Shown here piece by piece: positions 1 to 8,745 of a DNA stretch of 64,000 nucleotides. The notes beneath the pieces are model-generated. The model did not search any database, was not told the DNA's origin, and saw only the letters and a program-made list of their open reading frames with translations. The position numbers were made by a program, and so were the translations under genes. How positions within the stretch are numbered: the first letter of the stretch is position 1; every line of letters begins with the position of its first letter. The stretch is from Hyphomicrobiales bacterium (GTDB lineage: Bacteria; Pseudomonadota; Alphaproteobacteria; Rhizobiales; Rhizobiaceae), in the NCBI GenBank assembly GCA_900473795.1, contig UCMT01000005.1, forward strand, positions 124,001 through 188,000, read 5' to 3'.

Positions 1-107
1 CCGAAGGCGATGCCACCGCCCATGATCATCAGCACGCCGAGCGCCACGAACCATCCCCATTTTTCGCTCGCGACCAGTTTTCCGGTGGTGTCGAATGGCT
101 GGGTCAT
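1..107 (-). CDS. Membrane protein, N-terminal fragment (HdeD/DUF308-like)
   Basis: Only the first 35 codons are inside the window; the gene runs off the left edge. The peptide starts MTQPFDTTGKLVASEKWGWF and then enters a glycine- and methionine-rich hydrophobic segment that looks like a first transmembrane helix. The KWGWFVALGVLMI stretch resembles the start of HdeD/DUF308 acid-resistance-type membrane proteins, but too little is visible to be sure. It is divergent from betI, so the roughly 145 bp between them must hold both promoters. Confidence 0.5.
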   Translation of the reverse strand, partial: MTQPFDTTGKLVASEKWGWFVALGVLMIMGGGIAF

Positions 108-202
108 GACGCAACCTCCAATTACTCGCGTAACAATCGCTCAAGCGTAAATAGAGCAACATTCTACGCTGAAATCAAAGGGAAAGATGTGGAATATTTT
201 TA

Positions 203-222
203 TTGATTGATGGGTCAATCAA
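203..222. promoter_or_regulatory. Candidate BetI operator (perfect inverted repeat)
   Basis: TTGATTGA and TCAATCAA form perfect 8-bp arms around a TGGG spacer, ending 31 bp before the betI start. The TTGA/TCAA half-sites resemble operators of the TetR-type choline sensor BetI. The position fits autorepression of betICBA. Assignment is by position and pattern only. Confidence 0.6.
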
Positions 223-253
223 AAATACACTGCCCTTATAAGAGGGATCGAAA

Positions 254-856
254 ATGCCGAAAATCGGGATGGAACCGGTGCGCCGCAAGGCGCTGGTGGA
301 CGCAGCACTTCGCGTGATCGGCGATCAGGGCACGCTGGCGGTTACGATGTCCGATATTGCCCGCAACGCCGGAGTTTCGGCAGCACTTGCGCACCACTAT
401 TTCGGCAGCAAGGAACAGCTGCTCACCGAGACGATCCGCTCTCTTCTGAAGCAGTTGCGCGCCGATGCGGTGATGGCGCTGCAGGCAGCGAAAACCGCGC
501 GCGAACGGCTTTCGGCCATCGTGCGCGTCAGCTTCCATGCCGACCAGTTCGCGCCGGAAACGATCGCCGCCTGGCTCGCCTTTTATTCCGAAGCCCAGTG
601 CTCGGACGAGACCCGGCGTTTCCTCGTCATCTATGCCCGCCGGCTGCGCTCCAATCTGGTGGCCAACCTGAAGGCGCTGTGTGGCGCGGATGATGCGGTG
701 CGCGTCGCCGAGGGCACCGCGGCGATGATCGACGGGCTCTATATTCGCCGCGCGCTCGGTTCCTCGCCGGTGACGGCGGAAGCCTCCATCGCCCTGACCG
801 ACGACTACATCACGCTCAACCTGAATGCGCTTGCCAGGCAAGGATACGCTGCATGA
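254..856 (+). CDS. betI: Choline-responsive transcriptional repressor BetI (TetR family)
   Basis: A 200-residue TetR-family regulator. The N-terminal helix-turn-helix lies at about residues 25-50, with VTMSDIARNAGVSAALAHHY being typical of BetI, followed by an all-helical ligand-binding domain. BetI represses glycine betaine synthesis genes and releases DNA when choline is present. The start is preceded by a GAGGG ribosome-binding site, and the gene overlaps betC by 4 bp (ATGA), which implies translational coupling. The betI-betC-betB-betA order is the one known from Sinorhizobium. A perfect inverted repeat at 203-222 is the probable binding site. Confidence 0.95.
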   Translation: MPKIGMEPVRRKALVDAALRVIGDQGTLAVTMSDIARNAGVSAALAHHYFGSKEQLLTETIRSLLKQLRADAVMALQAAKTARERLSAIVRVSFHADQFAPETIAAWLAFYSEAQCSDETRRFLVIYARRLRSNLVANLKALCGADDAVRVAEGTAAMIDGLYIRRALGSSPVTAEASIALTDDYITLNLNALARQGYAA

Positions 857-2391
857 CTGCTCGCCGGCCGAATATCCTGATCATCATGGTCGACCAGCTG
901 AACGGAAAGTTCTTTCCGGACGGTCCGGCGGAGTTCCTCCACGCGCCGCACATGAAGGCGCTCGCCAGGCGCGCCGCGCGCTTTCGCAACAACTACACGT
1001 CCTCGCCGCTCTGCGCCCCTGCCCGCGCCTCCTTCATGGCCGGGCAATTGCCGAGCCGCACGCAGGTCTATGACAACGCGGCTGAGTATACCTCCTCGAT
1101 CCCGACCTATGCGCATCACCTGCGCCGCGCCGGCTATTACACGGCACTGTCCGGCAAGATGCACTTCGTCGGCCCGGACCAGCTGCACGGCTTCGAGGAA
1201 CGGCTGACGACGGACATCTACCCGGCCGATTTCGGCTGGACGCCGGACTATCGCAAGCCGGGCGAGCGGATCGACTGGTGGTATCACAATCTCGGCTCCG
1301 TCACCGGCGCCGGTATCGCCGAGATCACCAACCAGATGGAATATGACGACGAGGTCGCCTTCCTCGCCAACCAGAAGCTCTATCAGCTTTCGCGGGAGCA
1401 GGGTGACGCGGAACACCGCCCCTGGGCGGTGACCGTCTCCTTCACCCATCCGCACGACCCCTATGTGGCGCGCCGGAAATTCTGGGATCTCTACAACGAC
1501 TGCGACCGGCTTCTGCCAGAGGTTGGCGAGATCGCCCTTGCCGAACAGGACCCGCACTCGCAGCGCCTGATGCTCGCCTGCGACTACGAGAGCTTCGCCC
1601 TGACGGAGGAAAACATCCGCCGTTCGCGCCAGGCCTATTTTGCCAACATCTCCTATCTCGATGAGAAAGTCGGCGAACTGATCGACACGCTGACCCGGAC
1701 GCGGATGCTGGACGACACGCTGATCCTGTTCTGCTCGGACCACGGCGACATGCTCGGCGAGCGCGGGTTGTGGTTCAAGATGAGCTTCTTCGAGGGCTCT
1801 GCCCGCGTGCCGTTGATGATCGCCGGTCCCGGCGTTACACCCGGCCTGCATCTGGCGCCGGTCTCCAATCTCGATGTGACGCCGACGCTCTGCGATCTCG
1901 CCGGCATTTCGATGGACGAGATCATGCCCTGGACGGACGGCGAGAGCCTCGTGCCGGTCATCAACGGCGCCGAGCGCGTCACGCCGGTCTTGATGGAATA
2001 TGCCGCGGAAGGCTCCTATGCGCCGCTCGTCTCAATCCGCGAGGGCAAGTGGAAATACGTCCATTGCGCTCTCGATCCGGACCAGCTTTTCGAGCTCGAT
2101 GCCGATCCGATGGAACTCACCAATCTTGCCAGGGATCCCACCGATCCGGTGATCAAGGCAACGCTCGACGCATTCCGGCAGATGCGTGAGGCGCGCTGGG
2201 ACATGGAGGCCTTCGACGCTGCCGTCCGCCAGAGCCAGGCACGGCGCTGGGTGGTCTACGAGGCCTTGCGCAACGGTGCCTATTATCCCTGGGACCACCA
2301 GCCGCTGCAGAAGGCGTCCGAACGCTATATGCGCAACCATATGAATCTCGACAATCTCGAAGAATCCAAACGCTTTCCGCGAGGGGAATAA
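853..2391 (+). CDS. betC: Choline sulfatase
   Basis: A 512-residue sulfatase that hydrolyses choline-O-sulfate to choline and sulfate in the cytoplasm. An N-terminal metal-binding stretch ([17 protein letters not shown]) contains Asp14, and the C-x-P-x-R sulfatase signature is CAPAR at residues 54-58. Cys54 is the residue converted to formylglycine and matches the position known for rhizobial BetC. The C-terminal half carries [12 protein letters not shown], another sulfatase metal-site motif. The start codon overlaps the betI stop. The product choline feeds BetA and BetB; the sulfate could feed the cys genes further downstream. Confidence 0.95.
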   Translation: MTARRPNILIIMVDQLNGKFFPDGPAEFLHAPHMKALARRAARFRNNYTSSPLCAPARASFMAGQLPSRTQVYDNAAEYTSSIPTYAHHLRRAGYYTALSGKMHFVGPDQLHGFEERLTTDIYPADFGWTPDYRKPGERIDWWYHNLGSVTGAGIAEITNQMEYDDEVAFLANQKLYQLSREQGDAEHRPWAVTVSFTHPHDPYVARRKFWDLYNDCDRLLPEVGEIALAEQDPHSQRLMLACDYESFALTEENIRRSRQAYFANISYLDEKVGELIDTLTRTRMLDDTLILFCSDHGDMLGERGLWFKMSFFEGSARVPLMIAGPGVTPGLHLAPVSNLDVTPTLCDLAGISMDEIMPWTDGESLVPVINGAERVTPVLMEYAAEGSYAPLVSIREGKWKYVHCALDPDQLFELDADPMELTNLARDPTDPVIKATLDAFRQMREARWDMEAFDAAVRQSQARRWVVYEALRNGAYYPWDHQPLQKASERYMRNHMNLDNLEESKRFPRGE

Positions 2392-2392
2392 G

Positions 2393-3856
2393 ATGAAAGC
2401 CCAACCGCCAGCTTCCCACTTCATCGACGGCGAATATGTCGAAGATATCGACGGCACCGCCTTCGACAGCATCTATCCGGCGACCGGCGAAGTCATCGCC
2501 CGGCTGCATGCAGCGACCCCCGCCATCGTCGAAAAGGCGATTGCGGCGGCCAAGCGCGCCCAGCCTGAGTGGGCGGCGATGAGCCCGACGGCGCGCGGCC
2601 GCATCCTCAAGCGCGCTGCCGAGATCATGCGCGAGCGCAACCGCGAGCTCTCGGAGCTCGAGACGCTCGATACAGGTAAACCGATCCAGGAAACCATCGT
2701 CGCCGACCCGACCTCCGGCGCAGATGCCTTCGAATTCTTCGGCGGCGTTGCGGCGGCCGCGCTGAACGGCGACTATATCCCGCTTGGGGGCGACTTTGCC
2801 TTCACCAAGCGCGTGCCGCTCGGCGTCTGCGTCGGCATCGGCGCCTGGAACTATCCGCAGCAGATCGCCTGCTGGAAGGGCGCACCGGCGCTGGTCGCCG
2901 GCAATGCCATGGTGTTCAAGCCTTCGGAAAACACTCCGCTCGGGGCGCTGAAGATCGCCGAGATCCTCCATGAAGCCGGCCTGCCGAAGGGCCTCTACAA
3001 CGTTATCCAGGGCGACCGGACGACGGGGCCGCTGCTCGTCAATCACAGGCAAGTCGCCAAGGTGTCGCTGACCGGCTCGGTCGAGACCGGACGCAAGGTG
3101 GCGGGTGCTGCCGCATCGAGCCTCAAGCACGTGACGATGGAGCTCGGCGGCAAGTCGCCGCTGATCGTCTTCGACGATGCCGATCTCGAAAGCGCCATCG
3201 GCGGGGCGATGCTCGGCAACTTCTACTCGACCGGCCAGGTCTGTTCGAACGGTACGCGCGTCTTCGTGCAGAAGGGCATCAAGGACAAGTTCCTGTCCCG
3301 CCTCAAGGAGCGCACCGAAAAGATCGTCATCGGCGACCCGATGGACGAGGCAACCCAGCTCGGGCCGATGGTGTCGCGCGCGCAGCTCGACAAGGTCTTC
3401 TCCTATGTCGAGAAGGGCAAGGCCGAGGGTGCGACGCTTCTGACCGGCGGCGGCATTCCGAACAATGTGTCCGCCGAGGGCACCTATATCCAGCCGACCG
3501 TGTTTGCCGACGTGACCGACGAGATGGCCATCGCCCGCGAGGAAATCTTCGGCCCGGTCATGTGCGTCCTCGACTTCGACAGCGAGGACGAGGTGATCGC
3601 CCGCGCCAACGCGACGGAATTCGGCCTTTCGGCCGGCGTCTTCACCGCCGACTTCACCCGTGCGCACCGCGTCGTCGACCAGCTGGAAGCCGGGACGCTG
3701 TGGATCAACACCTACAATCTGGCACCGGTCGAAGTGCCCTTCGGCGGCTCGAAGCAGTCCGGTTTCGGGCGGGAGAATTCGCTTGCCGCGCTCAATCACT
3801 ACACGGAACTGAAGAGCGTCTACGTGGCGATGGGGAAGGTCGAGGCGCCGTATTGA
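2393..3856 (+). CDS. betB: Betaine aldehyde dehydrogenase
   Basis: A 487-residue NAD(P)-dependent aldehyde dehydrogenase that oxidises betaine aldehyde to glycine betaine. It shows the family signature [18 protein letters not shown] followed by the catalytic cysteine in [12 protein letters not shown], and the C-terminal [13 protein letters not shown] motif. Length is normal for BetB. It begins one base after the betC stop, so it belongs to the same operon. Between betB and betA lies a 240-bp block of palindromic repeats that separates the last gene from the other three. Confidence 0.95.
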   Translation: MKAQPPASHFIDGEYVEDIDGTAFDSIYPATGEVIARLHAATPAIVEKAIAAAKRAQPEWAAMSPTARGRILKRAAEIMRERNRELSELETLDTGKPIQETIVADPTSGADAFEFFGGVAAAALNGDYIPLGGDFAFTKRVPLGVCVGIGAWNYPQQIACWKGAPALVAGNAMVFKPSENTPLGALKIAEILHEAGLPKGLYNVIQGDRTTGPLLVNHRQVAKVSLTGSVETGRKVAGAAASSLKHVTMELGGKSPLIVFDDADLESAIGGAMLGNFYSTGQVCSNGTRVFVQKGIKDKFLSRLKERTEKIVIGDPMDEATQLGPMVSRAQLDKVFSYVEKGKAEGATLLTGGGIPNNVSAEGTYIQPTVFADVTDEMAIAREEIFGPVMCVLDFDSEDEVIARANATEFGLSAGVFTADFTRAHRVVDQLEAGTLWINTYNLAPVEVPFGGSKQSGFGRENSLAALNHYTELKSVYVAMGKVEAPY

Positions 3857-3861
3857 GGATA

Positions 3862-4076
3862 AGCCCCTCCCCCTTGTGGGGAGGGGTTGGGGAGGGGATC
3901 TTTTCTTTGGAGAAAGCCCCTCCCGACCCTTCGGCCACCCTCCCCACAAGGGGGAGGGAAAGAGCCTCTCATCCGGCCTGCCGGCCACCTTCTCCCCGTG
4001 AACGGGGAGAAGGTGGCCGGCAAGCTCCGTCATCTCCTCTCCCCGCCCGCGGGGAGAGGGCTAGGGTGAGGGGCAG
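3862..4076. repeat. Palindromic intergenic repeat block (RIME-like) between betB and betA
   Basis: Two parts are visible. The first is an inverted pair, CCCTCCCCCTTGTGGGGAGG near 3868 and its inverse CCTCCCCACAAGGGGGAGGG near 3939. The second, from about 3965, has nested palindromes: CCTTCTCCCCGTGAACGGGG with its complementary arm, and a terminal CTCTCCCCGCCCGCGGGGAG. The second part closely resembles repeats at 16935-17048, 33429-33545 and 38874-39000, and matches the style of the Rhizobium intergenic mosaic elements (RIME). It would fold into strong hairpins in the bet mRNA. Confidence 0.85.
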
Positions 4077-4098
4077 TTTTTGAACCTGGGAACACGCC

Positions 4099-5751
4099 AT
4101 GCAACAGGCAGACTACATCATCATCGGCTCCGGCTCCGCCGGCTCGGCCCTCGCCTACCGCCTCTCCGAGGACGGGAGGAACACCGTCATGGTGCTGGAA
4201 TATGGCGGCTCGGATTTCGGGCCGTTCATCCAGATGCCGGCAGCCCTTGCCTGGCCGATGAGCATGAAGCGCTACAACTGGGGCTATCTCTCCGAGCCCG
4301 AGCCGAACCTCAACAACCGGCGCATCACCGCGCCCCGCGGCAAGGTGATCGGCGGCTCGTCCTCGATCAACGGGCTGGTCTATGTGCGCGGCCATGCCGA
4401 AGACTTCAACCGCTGGGAGGAGCTTGGCGCGCAGGGCTGGGCCCATGCCGACGTGCTGCCCTATTTCAAGCGGCAGGAAACCTCGCAGGGCGGCGAGCAA
4501 GGCTGGCGCGGCACCGACGGTCCGCTGCATGTCAAGCGTGGACCGCTGAAGAACCCGCTGTTTCACGCGTTCGTCGAGGCCGGCAAGCAGGCCGGCTTCG
4601 AACTGACGGACGACTATAACGGCTCCAAGCAGGAAGGCTTCGGCCATATGGAGCAGACCGTCTGGCAGGGGCGCCGCTGGTCGACTGCCAATGCCTATCT
4701 GAAGCCGGCGATGAAGCGGCCGAACGTTGAACTCGTCCGCTGCTTTGCCCGCAAACTGGTCATCGAGAACGGCCGCGCCGTCGGCGTCGAGATCGATCGC
4801 GGTGGCAAGATCGAGGTGGTGAGGGCCAACCGCGAGGTGATCGTCTCCGCCTCGTCCTTCAACTCGCCGAAACTGCTGATGCTGTCGGGCATCGGTCCGG
4901 GCCAGCATCTGCAGGACATGGGCATCGAGGTGAAGGTCGATCGGCCGGGCGTCGGCGCCAACCTGCAGGACCACATGGAATTCTATTTCCAGCAGATCGC
5001 GACCAAGCCTGTCTCGCTCTATTCCTGGCTGCCGTGGTTCTGGCAGGGCGTCGCGGGCGCGCAGTGGCTGTTCCTCAAGCAGGGTCTCGGCATTTCCAAC
5101 CAGTTCGAGGCCTGCGCCTTCCTGCGTTCGGCGCCTGGCGTCAAGCAGCCGGACATTCAATATCACTTCCTGCCCGTTGCCATCAGCTATGACGGCAAGG
5201 CCGCGGCCAACGCGCACGGCTTCCAGGCGCATGTCGGCTACAACCTGTCGAAGTCGCGCGGCAACGTCACGCTGCGCTCCGCCGACCCGATGGCCGATCC
5301 GGTCATCCGCTTCAACTATATGAGCCATCCGGAAGACTGGGAGAAGTTCCGCCACTGCGTCCGCCTCACCCGCGAAATCTTCGGCCAGAAGGCTTTCGAT
5401 CACTATCGCGGACCGGAGATCCAGCCGGGCGAAGCGGTCCAGAGCGACGAGCAGATCGACGCGTTCCTGCGCGAGCACCTGGAAAGCGCCTATCATCCCT
5501 GCGGCACCTGCAAGATGGGCTCGCGCAACGATCCGATGGCCGTCGTCGATCCGGAAACCCGCGTCATCGGCGTCGATGGCCTGCGCGTTGCCGACTCATC
5601 GATTTTCCCGCACGTCACCTACGGCAACCTCAACGCGCCGTCGATCATGACCGGCGAGAAGGCCGCCGACCACATCCTCGGCAAGGGAATGCTGGCGCGC
5701 AGCAATCAGGAGCCCTGGGTCAATCCGCGCTGGGCGGTGAGCGATCGTTAG
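4099..5751 (+). CDS. betA: Choline dehydrogenase
   Basis: A 550-residue GMC-family flavoprotein oxidising choline to betaine aldehyde, normally membrane-associated and linked to the respiratory chain. The FAD-binding dinucleotide fold is at the N-terminus ([20 protein letters not shown]). GMC signature 1 is near residue 85 ([20 protein letters not shown]), and the second signature region is [19 protein letters not shown]. The C-terminal part has [10 protein letters not shown] and the active-site region [21 protein letters not shown] 242-bp gap filled with palindromic repeats separates it from betB. It ends only 6 bp before the stop of a convergent toxin gene, with no terminator visible. Confidence 0.95.
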   Translation: MQQADYIIIGSGSAGSALAYRLSEDGRNTVMVLEYGGSDFGPFIQMPAALAWPMSMKRYNWGYLSEPEPNLNNRRITAPRGKVIGGSSSINGLVYVRGHAEDFNRWEELGAQGWAHADVLPYFKRQETSQGGEQGWRGTDGPLHVKRGPLKNPLFHAFVEAGKQAGFELTDDYNGSKQEGFGHMEQTVWQGRRWSTANAYLKPAMKRPNVELVRCFARKLVIENGRAVGVEIDRGGKIEVVRANREVIVSASSFNSPKLLMLSGIGPGQHLQDMGIEVKVDRPGVGANLQDHMEFYFQQIATKPVSLYSWLPWFWQGVAGAQWLFLKQGLGISNQFEACAFLRSAPGVKQPDIQYHFLPVAISYDGKAAANAHGFQAHVGYNLSKSRGNVTLRSADPMADPVIRFNYMSHPEDWEKFRHCVRLTREIFGQKAFDHYRGPEIQPGEAVQSDEQIDAFLREHLESAYHPCGTCKMGSRNDPMAVVDPETRVIGVDGLRVADSSIFPHVTYGNLNAPSIMTGEKAADHILGKGMLARSNQEPWVNPRWAVSDR

Positions 5752-5757
5752 GACGGC

Positions 5758-6057
5758 TCAGTGGTAGTCGTCCTCGCGCTGATGGCGCACCGCGAGGATG
5801 GTCACGGTGTGATCATCCTCGATCTCGAAGAGCGCGACATAGCCCGATGATCCGAATGGAATCAGTAGTTCACGCTGAAAAGGATTGTCCGGGTCCGGCT
5901 TGCGGGCAGAAAAGGGGAAATCAGTGAGCGCTATAACTGCCTTGCGAATTGCCAAGGTGGCGCGCTCGGCAAGTGCTATGTCTAAAGGCAGAAGATAGTC
6001 ATAGTTTCTATCAAGGTCATCCAACGCTTCCTGGGTGAACTGCAGTCGAAAGCTCAT
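5758..6057 (-). CDS. ParE/RelE-type toxin of a toxin-antitoxin pair
   Basis: A 99-residue protein with the RelE/ParE fold pattern: an N-terminal strand FRLQFTQEALDDL, a helical pair, then strands ending in VTILAVRHQREDDY, the usual C-terminal R-H-x-R end of ParE proteins. Toxins of this family act on gyrase (ParE) or on ribosome-bound mRNA (RelE); which applies here is not decided by the sequence. It overlaps the upstream antitoxin gene by 4 bp. Its stop is 6 bp from the betA stop, tail to tail. Confidence 0.85.
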   Translation of the reverse strand: MSFRLQFTQEALDDLDRNYDYLLPLDIALAERATLAIRKAVIALTDFPFSARKPDPDNPFQRELLIPFGSSGYVALFEIEDDHTVTILAVRHQREDDYH

Positions 6058-6326
6058 TTGTCAAGTTTCGCCTTGGCTGCAGCAATTTTGGCCTCCAGAT
6101 GGGCCAAGACCTCTTCAGAACTGTAGTACACTCCCGTACGCTTTGCCTCGTCTCGTGCCTTCAGCCCCCTGGCAATAAACTCTGCCTGTGTCTTCCGATA
6201 GTGAATCTGCGCCCGCAGCGAGTTTTCGACAAAGGCGGAAAGCGTCTCGCCTTCTTTCAGGACGCTTTCGGCGGCGGCGCGCAATTCCGGATCGACACGC
6301 AGCGAGGGAATGGTAGCGGTCTTCAT
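6054..6326 (-). CDS. Antitoxin partner of the ParE-type toxin
   Basis: A 90-residue protein from the internal ATG at 6326. The N-terminus MKTATIPSLRVDPELRAAAE is a ribbon-helix-helix-like DNA-binding start (beta strand TIPSLRV then helix), followed by a charged, helical C-terminus that would wrap the toxin. Antitoxins of this type normally repress their own operon. An upstream extension to 6383 is open, but it lacks the family start and overlaps the likely promoter, so the shorter form is preferred. Gene order antitoxin-toxin with an ATGA overlap is standard. Confidence 0.8.
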   Translation of the reverse strand: MKTATIPSLRVDPELRAAAESVLKEGETLSAFVENSLRAQIHYRKTQAEFIARGLKARDEAKRTGVYYSSEEVLAHLEAKIAAAKAKLDK

Positions 6327-6400
6327 GAGGAATGCTCCGCGCGTTGCAATTGCGATGCATGATAGTCCACGACGGAAAGACATTCAACTGCAGACAAAAT

Positions 6401-6433
6401 CGAAAGGCCGGACGACAAGCGCCCGGCCTTTCG
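6401..6433. terminator. Rho-independent terminator-like hairpin
   Basis: Perfect 11-bp arms CGAAAGGCCGG and CCGGCCTTTCG around an 11-nt loop. On the minus strand it is followed by ATTTTGTC, so it can end the HasA-RTX transcript. It also separates that gene from the toxin-antitoxin operon. Confidence 0.8.
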
Positions 6434-6459
6434 TTTGAACATTGTTCTACGCTTGACGA

Positions 6460-7443
6460 TCAGGCGAAGAAGAAGTCGTTGCGGTGCAGGTCGGCAAGCT
6501 CGACACCCCTCAGAACGATCGAGCCGTCGCCGTAGTCGATCGTTACACCGAGCGAGTTTTCCGTCGCGTTCGCCGTCACATCGGCGAAGGACGACAGGAC
6601 GCTGTTTTCAAGGACGAGAACGTCGGAAACCGTCTTGCCGGCGGCGAAATCGGTGATGACGGTGCGCCCGATCGAGGTTCCGAACAGGAAGGTGTCGCTG
6701 CCGGTGCCGCCGGTCAGCGTGTCGGTGCCGAGGCTGGCCGTCAGGCGGTCATTGCCGGCGCCGCCGTTCAGCACGTCGTTGCCCGCTTCGCCGTAAAGCT
6801 TGTCGTTACCGGCCTCGCCATAGATCTTGTCGTTGCCGAGACCGCCCTTGATGGTGTCGTTGCCCGTGCCGCCCTTGACGATGTCGTTGCCGTTCTGGCC
6901 GAACAGGATGTCAGCTCCACCGCCGCCAACAAGCGTATCGTTGCCGTCGGCGCCCTTGAGCCTGTCGGCATGGTCGTAGCCACGGAAGACGTCGTTGCCG
7001 GAACTTCCCTCGAAAACCAGCGAGTCGGTCTCGAGGTATTCGAGCAGCAGAGTGGTCGTCGAGCCGGTCAGTTCGCCGCGAATGCCTTCCGCCAGACTGC
7101 TGTCGTCGATATCGAGGCCGCTGATGGAGACCTCGGTCGTCTGCGTGAAGGTACGCGTCGTCGTGTCGAGCGTGACGTCGGAACCGAAGGTGACGGCATC
7201 GAGGCTGCCCGTGACGACATGCGTCGTCATGTTGTAGCTCCACGCCGTGTCGTCGGCTCCGAACACGACGCCGTAGCCCGAGGAGTCGGTGGCAGCATAC
7301 TCCTCACCGGAAATGCCGTTGGCGCCGCTGAACTGGCCGCGCCCGGACGCCACGAAATCGCTATCGAATTCGGAAAGATAAGTGAGAAGATTGATGCCTG
7401 TACCGTCGGCATTCACGTCGGTTGCGGTGATGGTGATCGTCAT
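6460..7443 (-). CDS. Predicted secreted HasA-like hemophore domain fused to RTX repeats
   Basis: A 327-residue protein in two parts. Residues 1 to about 125 align by eye with the hemophore HasA: INLLTYLSEF matches the HasA helix near its N-terminus, and WSYNMTTHVVTGSLDAVTFG parallels the HasA segment carrying heme-ligand Tyr75 and supporting His83. Here the corresponding residues would be Tyr70 and His75, with the loop between them three residues shorter. No histidine is present where HasA has ligand His32. Residues from about 147 to 255 carry about nine glycine/aspartate nonapeptide RTX repeats (GGTGNDTIKGGLGNDKIYG style) that bind calcium. The C-terminus ends NDFFFA, typical of type I secretion substrates. 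There is no Sec signal and no adjacent transporter. An iron-box-like palindrome sits in its promoter (7488-7502). The hemophore function is inferred. Confidence 0.7.
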   Translation of the reverse strand: MTITITATDVNADGTGINLLTYLSEFDSDFVASGRGQFSGANGISGEEYAATDSSGYGVVFGADDTAWSYNMTTHVVTGSLDAVTFGSDVTLDTTTRTFTQTTEVSISGLDIDDSSLAEGIRGELTGSTTTLLLEYLETDSLVFEGSSGNDVFRGYDHADRLKGADGNDTLVGGGGADILFGQNGNDIVKGGTGNDTIKGGLGNDKIYGEAGNDKLYGEAGNDVLNGGAGNDRLTASLGTDTLTGGTGSDTFLFGTSIGRTVITDFAAGKTVSDVLVLENSVLSSFADVTANATENSLGVTIDYGDGSIVLRGVELADLHRNDFFFA

Positions 7444-7487
7444 CGGAAGTACCCCAGAAATATGAACGACCGAGGCCTATTTTAAGA

Positions 7488-7503
7488 TGACTTATTTTGT
7501 CAA
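7488..7503 (-). promoter_or_regulatory. TGA-N9-TCA iron-responsive-operator-like palindrome overlapping a -35 box
   Basis: The plus strand reads TGACTTATTTTGTCA at 7488-7502, fitting the TGA-N9-TCA pattern of the rhizobial RirA iron-responsive operator. On the minus strand the consensus -35 TTGACA (7498-7503) lies inside it, with an A+T-rich -10 region (TTAAAATA) downstream. Repressor binding here would block transcription of the HasA-RTX gene. The region 7504-7570 is strongly A+T-rich. Confidence 0.55.
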
Positions 7504-7573
7504 GTTAATAAGAACTAAACTGGATTATTTTTATCATATTTTTAGATTTCGATCCTTTCCGTGCGAGTATTGC

Positions 7574-8053
7574 TTACAAAAAACCGATCCAGCGGCCGGC
7601 CAGCAGCGCCCCGAGCCAGAGGAAAAAGGACAGGAACGCGCAGAACCGGACGAGACCACCTGCAGGCGCGCCGGTTGAGACGGCGCCCCACGCGCCGCTC
7701 ATATGCAGGTAGCCGAGATTGACGATCGCGGCAGCGATCAGCGCAAGCTTGATGAGAAAAGCCTGATTGGTGAGGTAATGGGCCGGGCGCACGGTAAAAA
7801 GCCAGAACCCGGACAGAACCGCAAGCGTCACGCCGGCTGCCGCGGCGCGCGACAGGAAAGGCCCCATCGCTGCAACCGGCGGCGCGCGCAACAGGCCCAT
7901 CAGCCGCAGATCGAGCGGCAGGATGGCACCGAGGATGAGCCCGATGCCAAGGATATGCGCGGCATTCACAAACAGATAGGCGACGCTGGAGCGGCGCAGG
8001 AATGCTGCGCCTTGCCATCCGGCAAGCCATTGCAGGAGGTCCGGCCCGCTCAT
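7574..8053 (-). CDS. Integral membrane protein (DUF2214/DUF6644-like)
   Basis: A 159-residue protein with about four hydrophobic segments: VAYLFVNAAHILGIGLILGA, a stretch around residues 70-90, LIKLALIAAAIVNLGYL, and a C-terminal one. His residues lie within membrane segments (NAAHILG, YLHMSG), as in small cytochrome-like DUF2214/DUF6644 proteins, but heme binding is not established. The preferred ATG at 8053 overlaps the stop of the upstream DUF6152-like gene by one base, so the two are probably co-expressed. A TTG one codon earlier is an alternative start. Confidence 0.7.
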   Translation of the reverse strand: MSGPDLLQWLAGWQGAAFLRRSSVAYLFVNAAHILGIGLILGAILPLDLRLMGLLRAPPVAAMGPFLSRAAAAGVTLAVLSGFWLFTVRPAHYLTNQAFLIKLALIAAAIVNLGYLHMSGAWGAVSTGAPAGGLVRFCAFLSFFLWLGALLAGRWIGFL

Positions 8054-8439
8054 CAATTCGTCCGTATCCGCTCCGGATAGATGTCGTAAACCTTGCCCGA
8101 CACGGTGATCCGGACGGCCTTCATTCTCTTTTCCTCAGGATCGAGCGAGCGATTGCCGAGGACGACGATCGGGTCGCCTATCTTGGCCGCGCCCTCGACA
8201 AACCCCGATTGTTCGGTCCGCCGGGGATTGCTCAGCTCGACCAGCCAGACGCCGTCCGTTTCCGTGGCGACATGCAGCGTCGGATGCGGCGGCGCCATCG
8301 AGATTTCGCGGATCGTGCCTTTAAGCTCGATCTGATCGGCCTCCGCCCACGACCAGCCGTGATGGCCATAGGCGCTTGCGGCAAACAGCATCGCGACAAG
8401 GCTGCCGGCAACGACGCGGGTGGAAAATATTCCAGCCAT
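8053..8439 (-). CDS. Secreted DUF6152-like protein
   Basis: A 128-residue protein from the ATG at 8439, which has a good GGAGGAG ribosome-binding site. An N-terminal signal peptide (STRVVAGSLVAMLFAASAYG) ends just before HHGWSWAEAD. The following domain, with EISMAPPHPTLHV and PIVVLGNRSLDPEEKRMKA, matches the DUF6152 pattern of periplasmic small beta proteins that follow a His-His-Gly-Trp start. A longer frame open to 8538 would give a second hydrophobic start and is less likely. It is paired with the membrane protein directly downstream. Function unknown. Confidence 0.75.
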   Translation of the reverse strand: MAGIFSTRVVAGSLVAMLFAASAYGHHGWSWAEADQIELKGTIREISMAPPHPTLHVATETDGVWLVELSNPRRTEQSGFVEGAAKIGDPIVVLGNRSLDPEEKRMKAVRITVSGKVYDIYPERIRTN

Positions 8440-8745
8440 CTCATCTCTCCTCCTTGCGACAGGCGATGCGGCAAAACTGGCGCCGGCGATGAAAAGGGAA
8501 AGGGAGATCACCGATATTTGAATGGAAGATAGCGCCACCGCGCCCGGCCGACACGCATAGTCTTCGACGCATCATCTCCAGCAGACTGCGAGGCGAGAAT
8601 AATCTATTAAATTACTAGGTTTTCTTAGAATTTTCCCCTTCGGAGAGATATTTGCTCTGATCCGCCGCGTTTAGAAATCCGTTTTTCTGTCTTTTGTCGC
8701 ATCGGGCTGCGATATTCCGGAACAACAGTATCAGGATTTCCTCCC

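Noticed and set aside
2153-4033. Minus-strand open frame of 626 codons over betB
   Set aside because: Antisense shadow of betC/betB running into the repeat block; no ribosome-binding site or family match.
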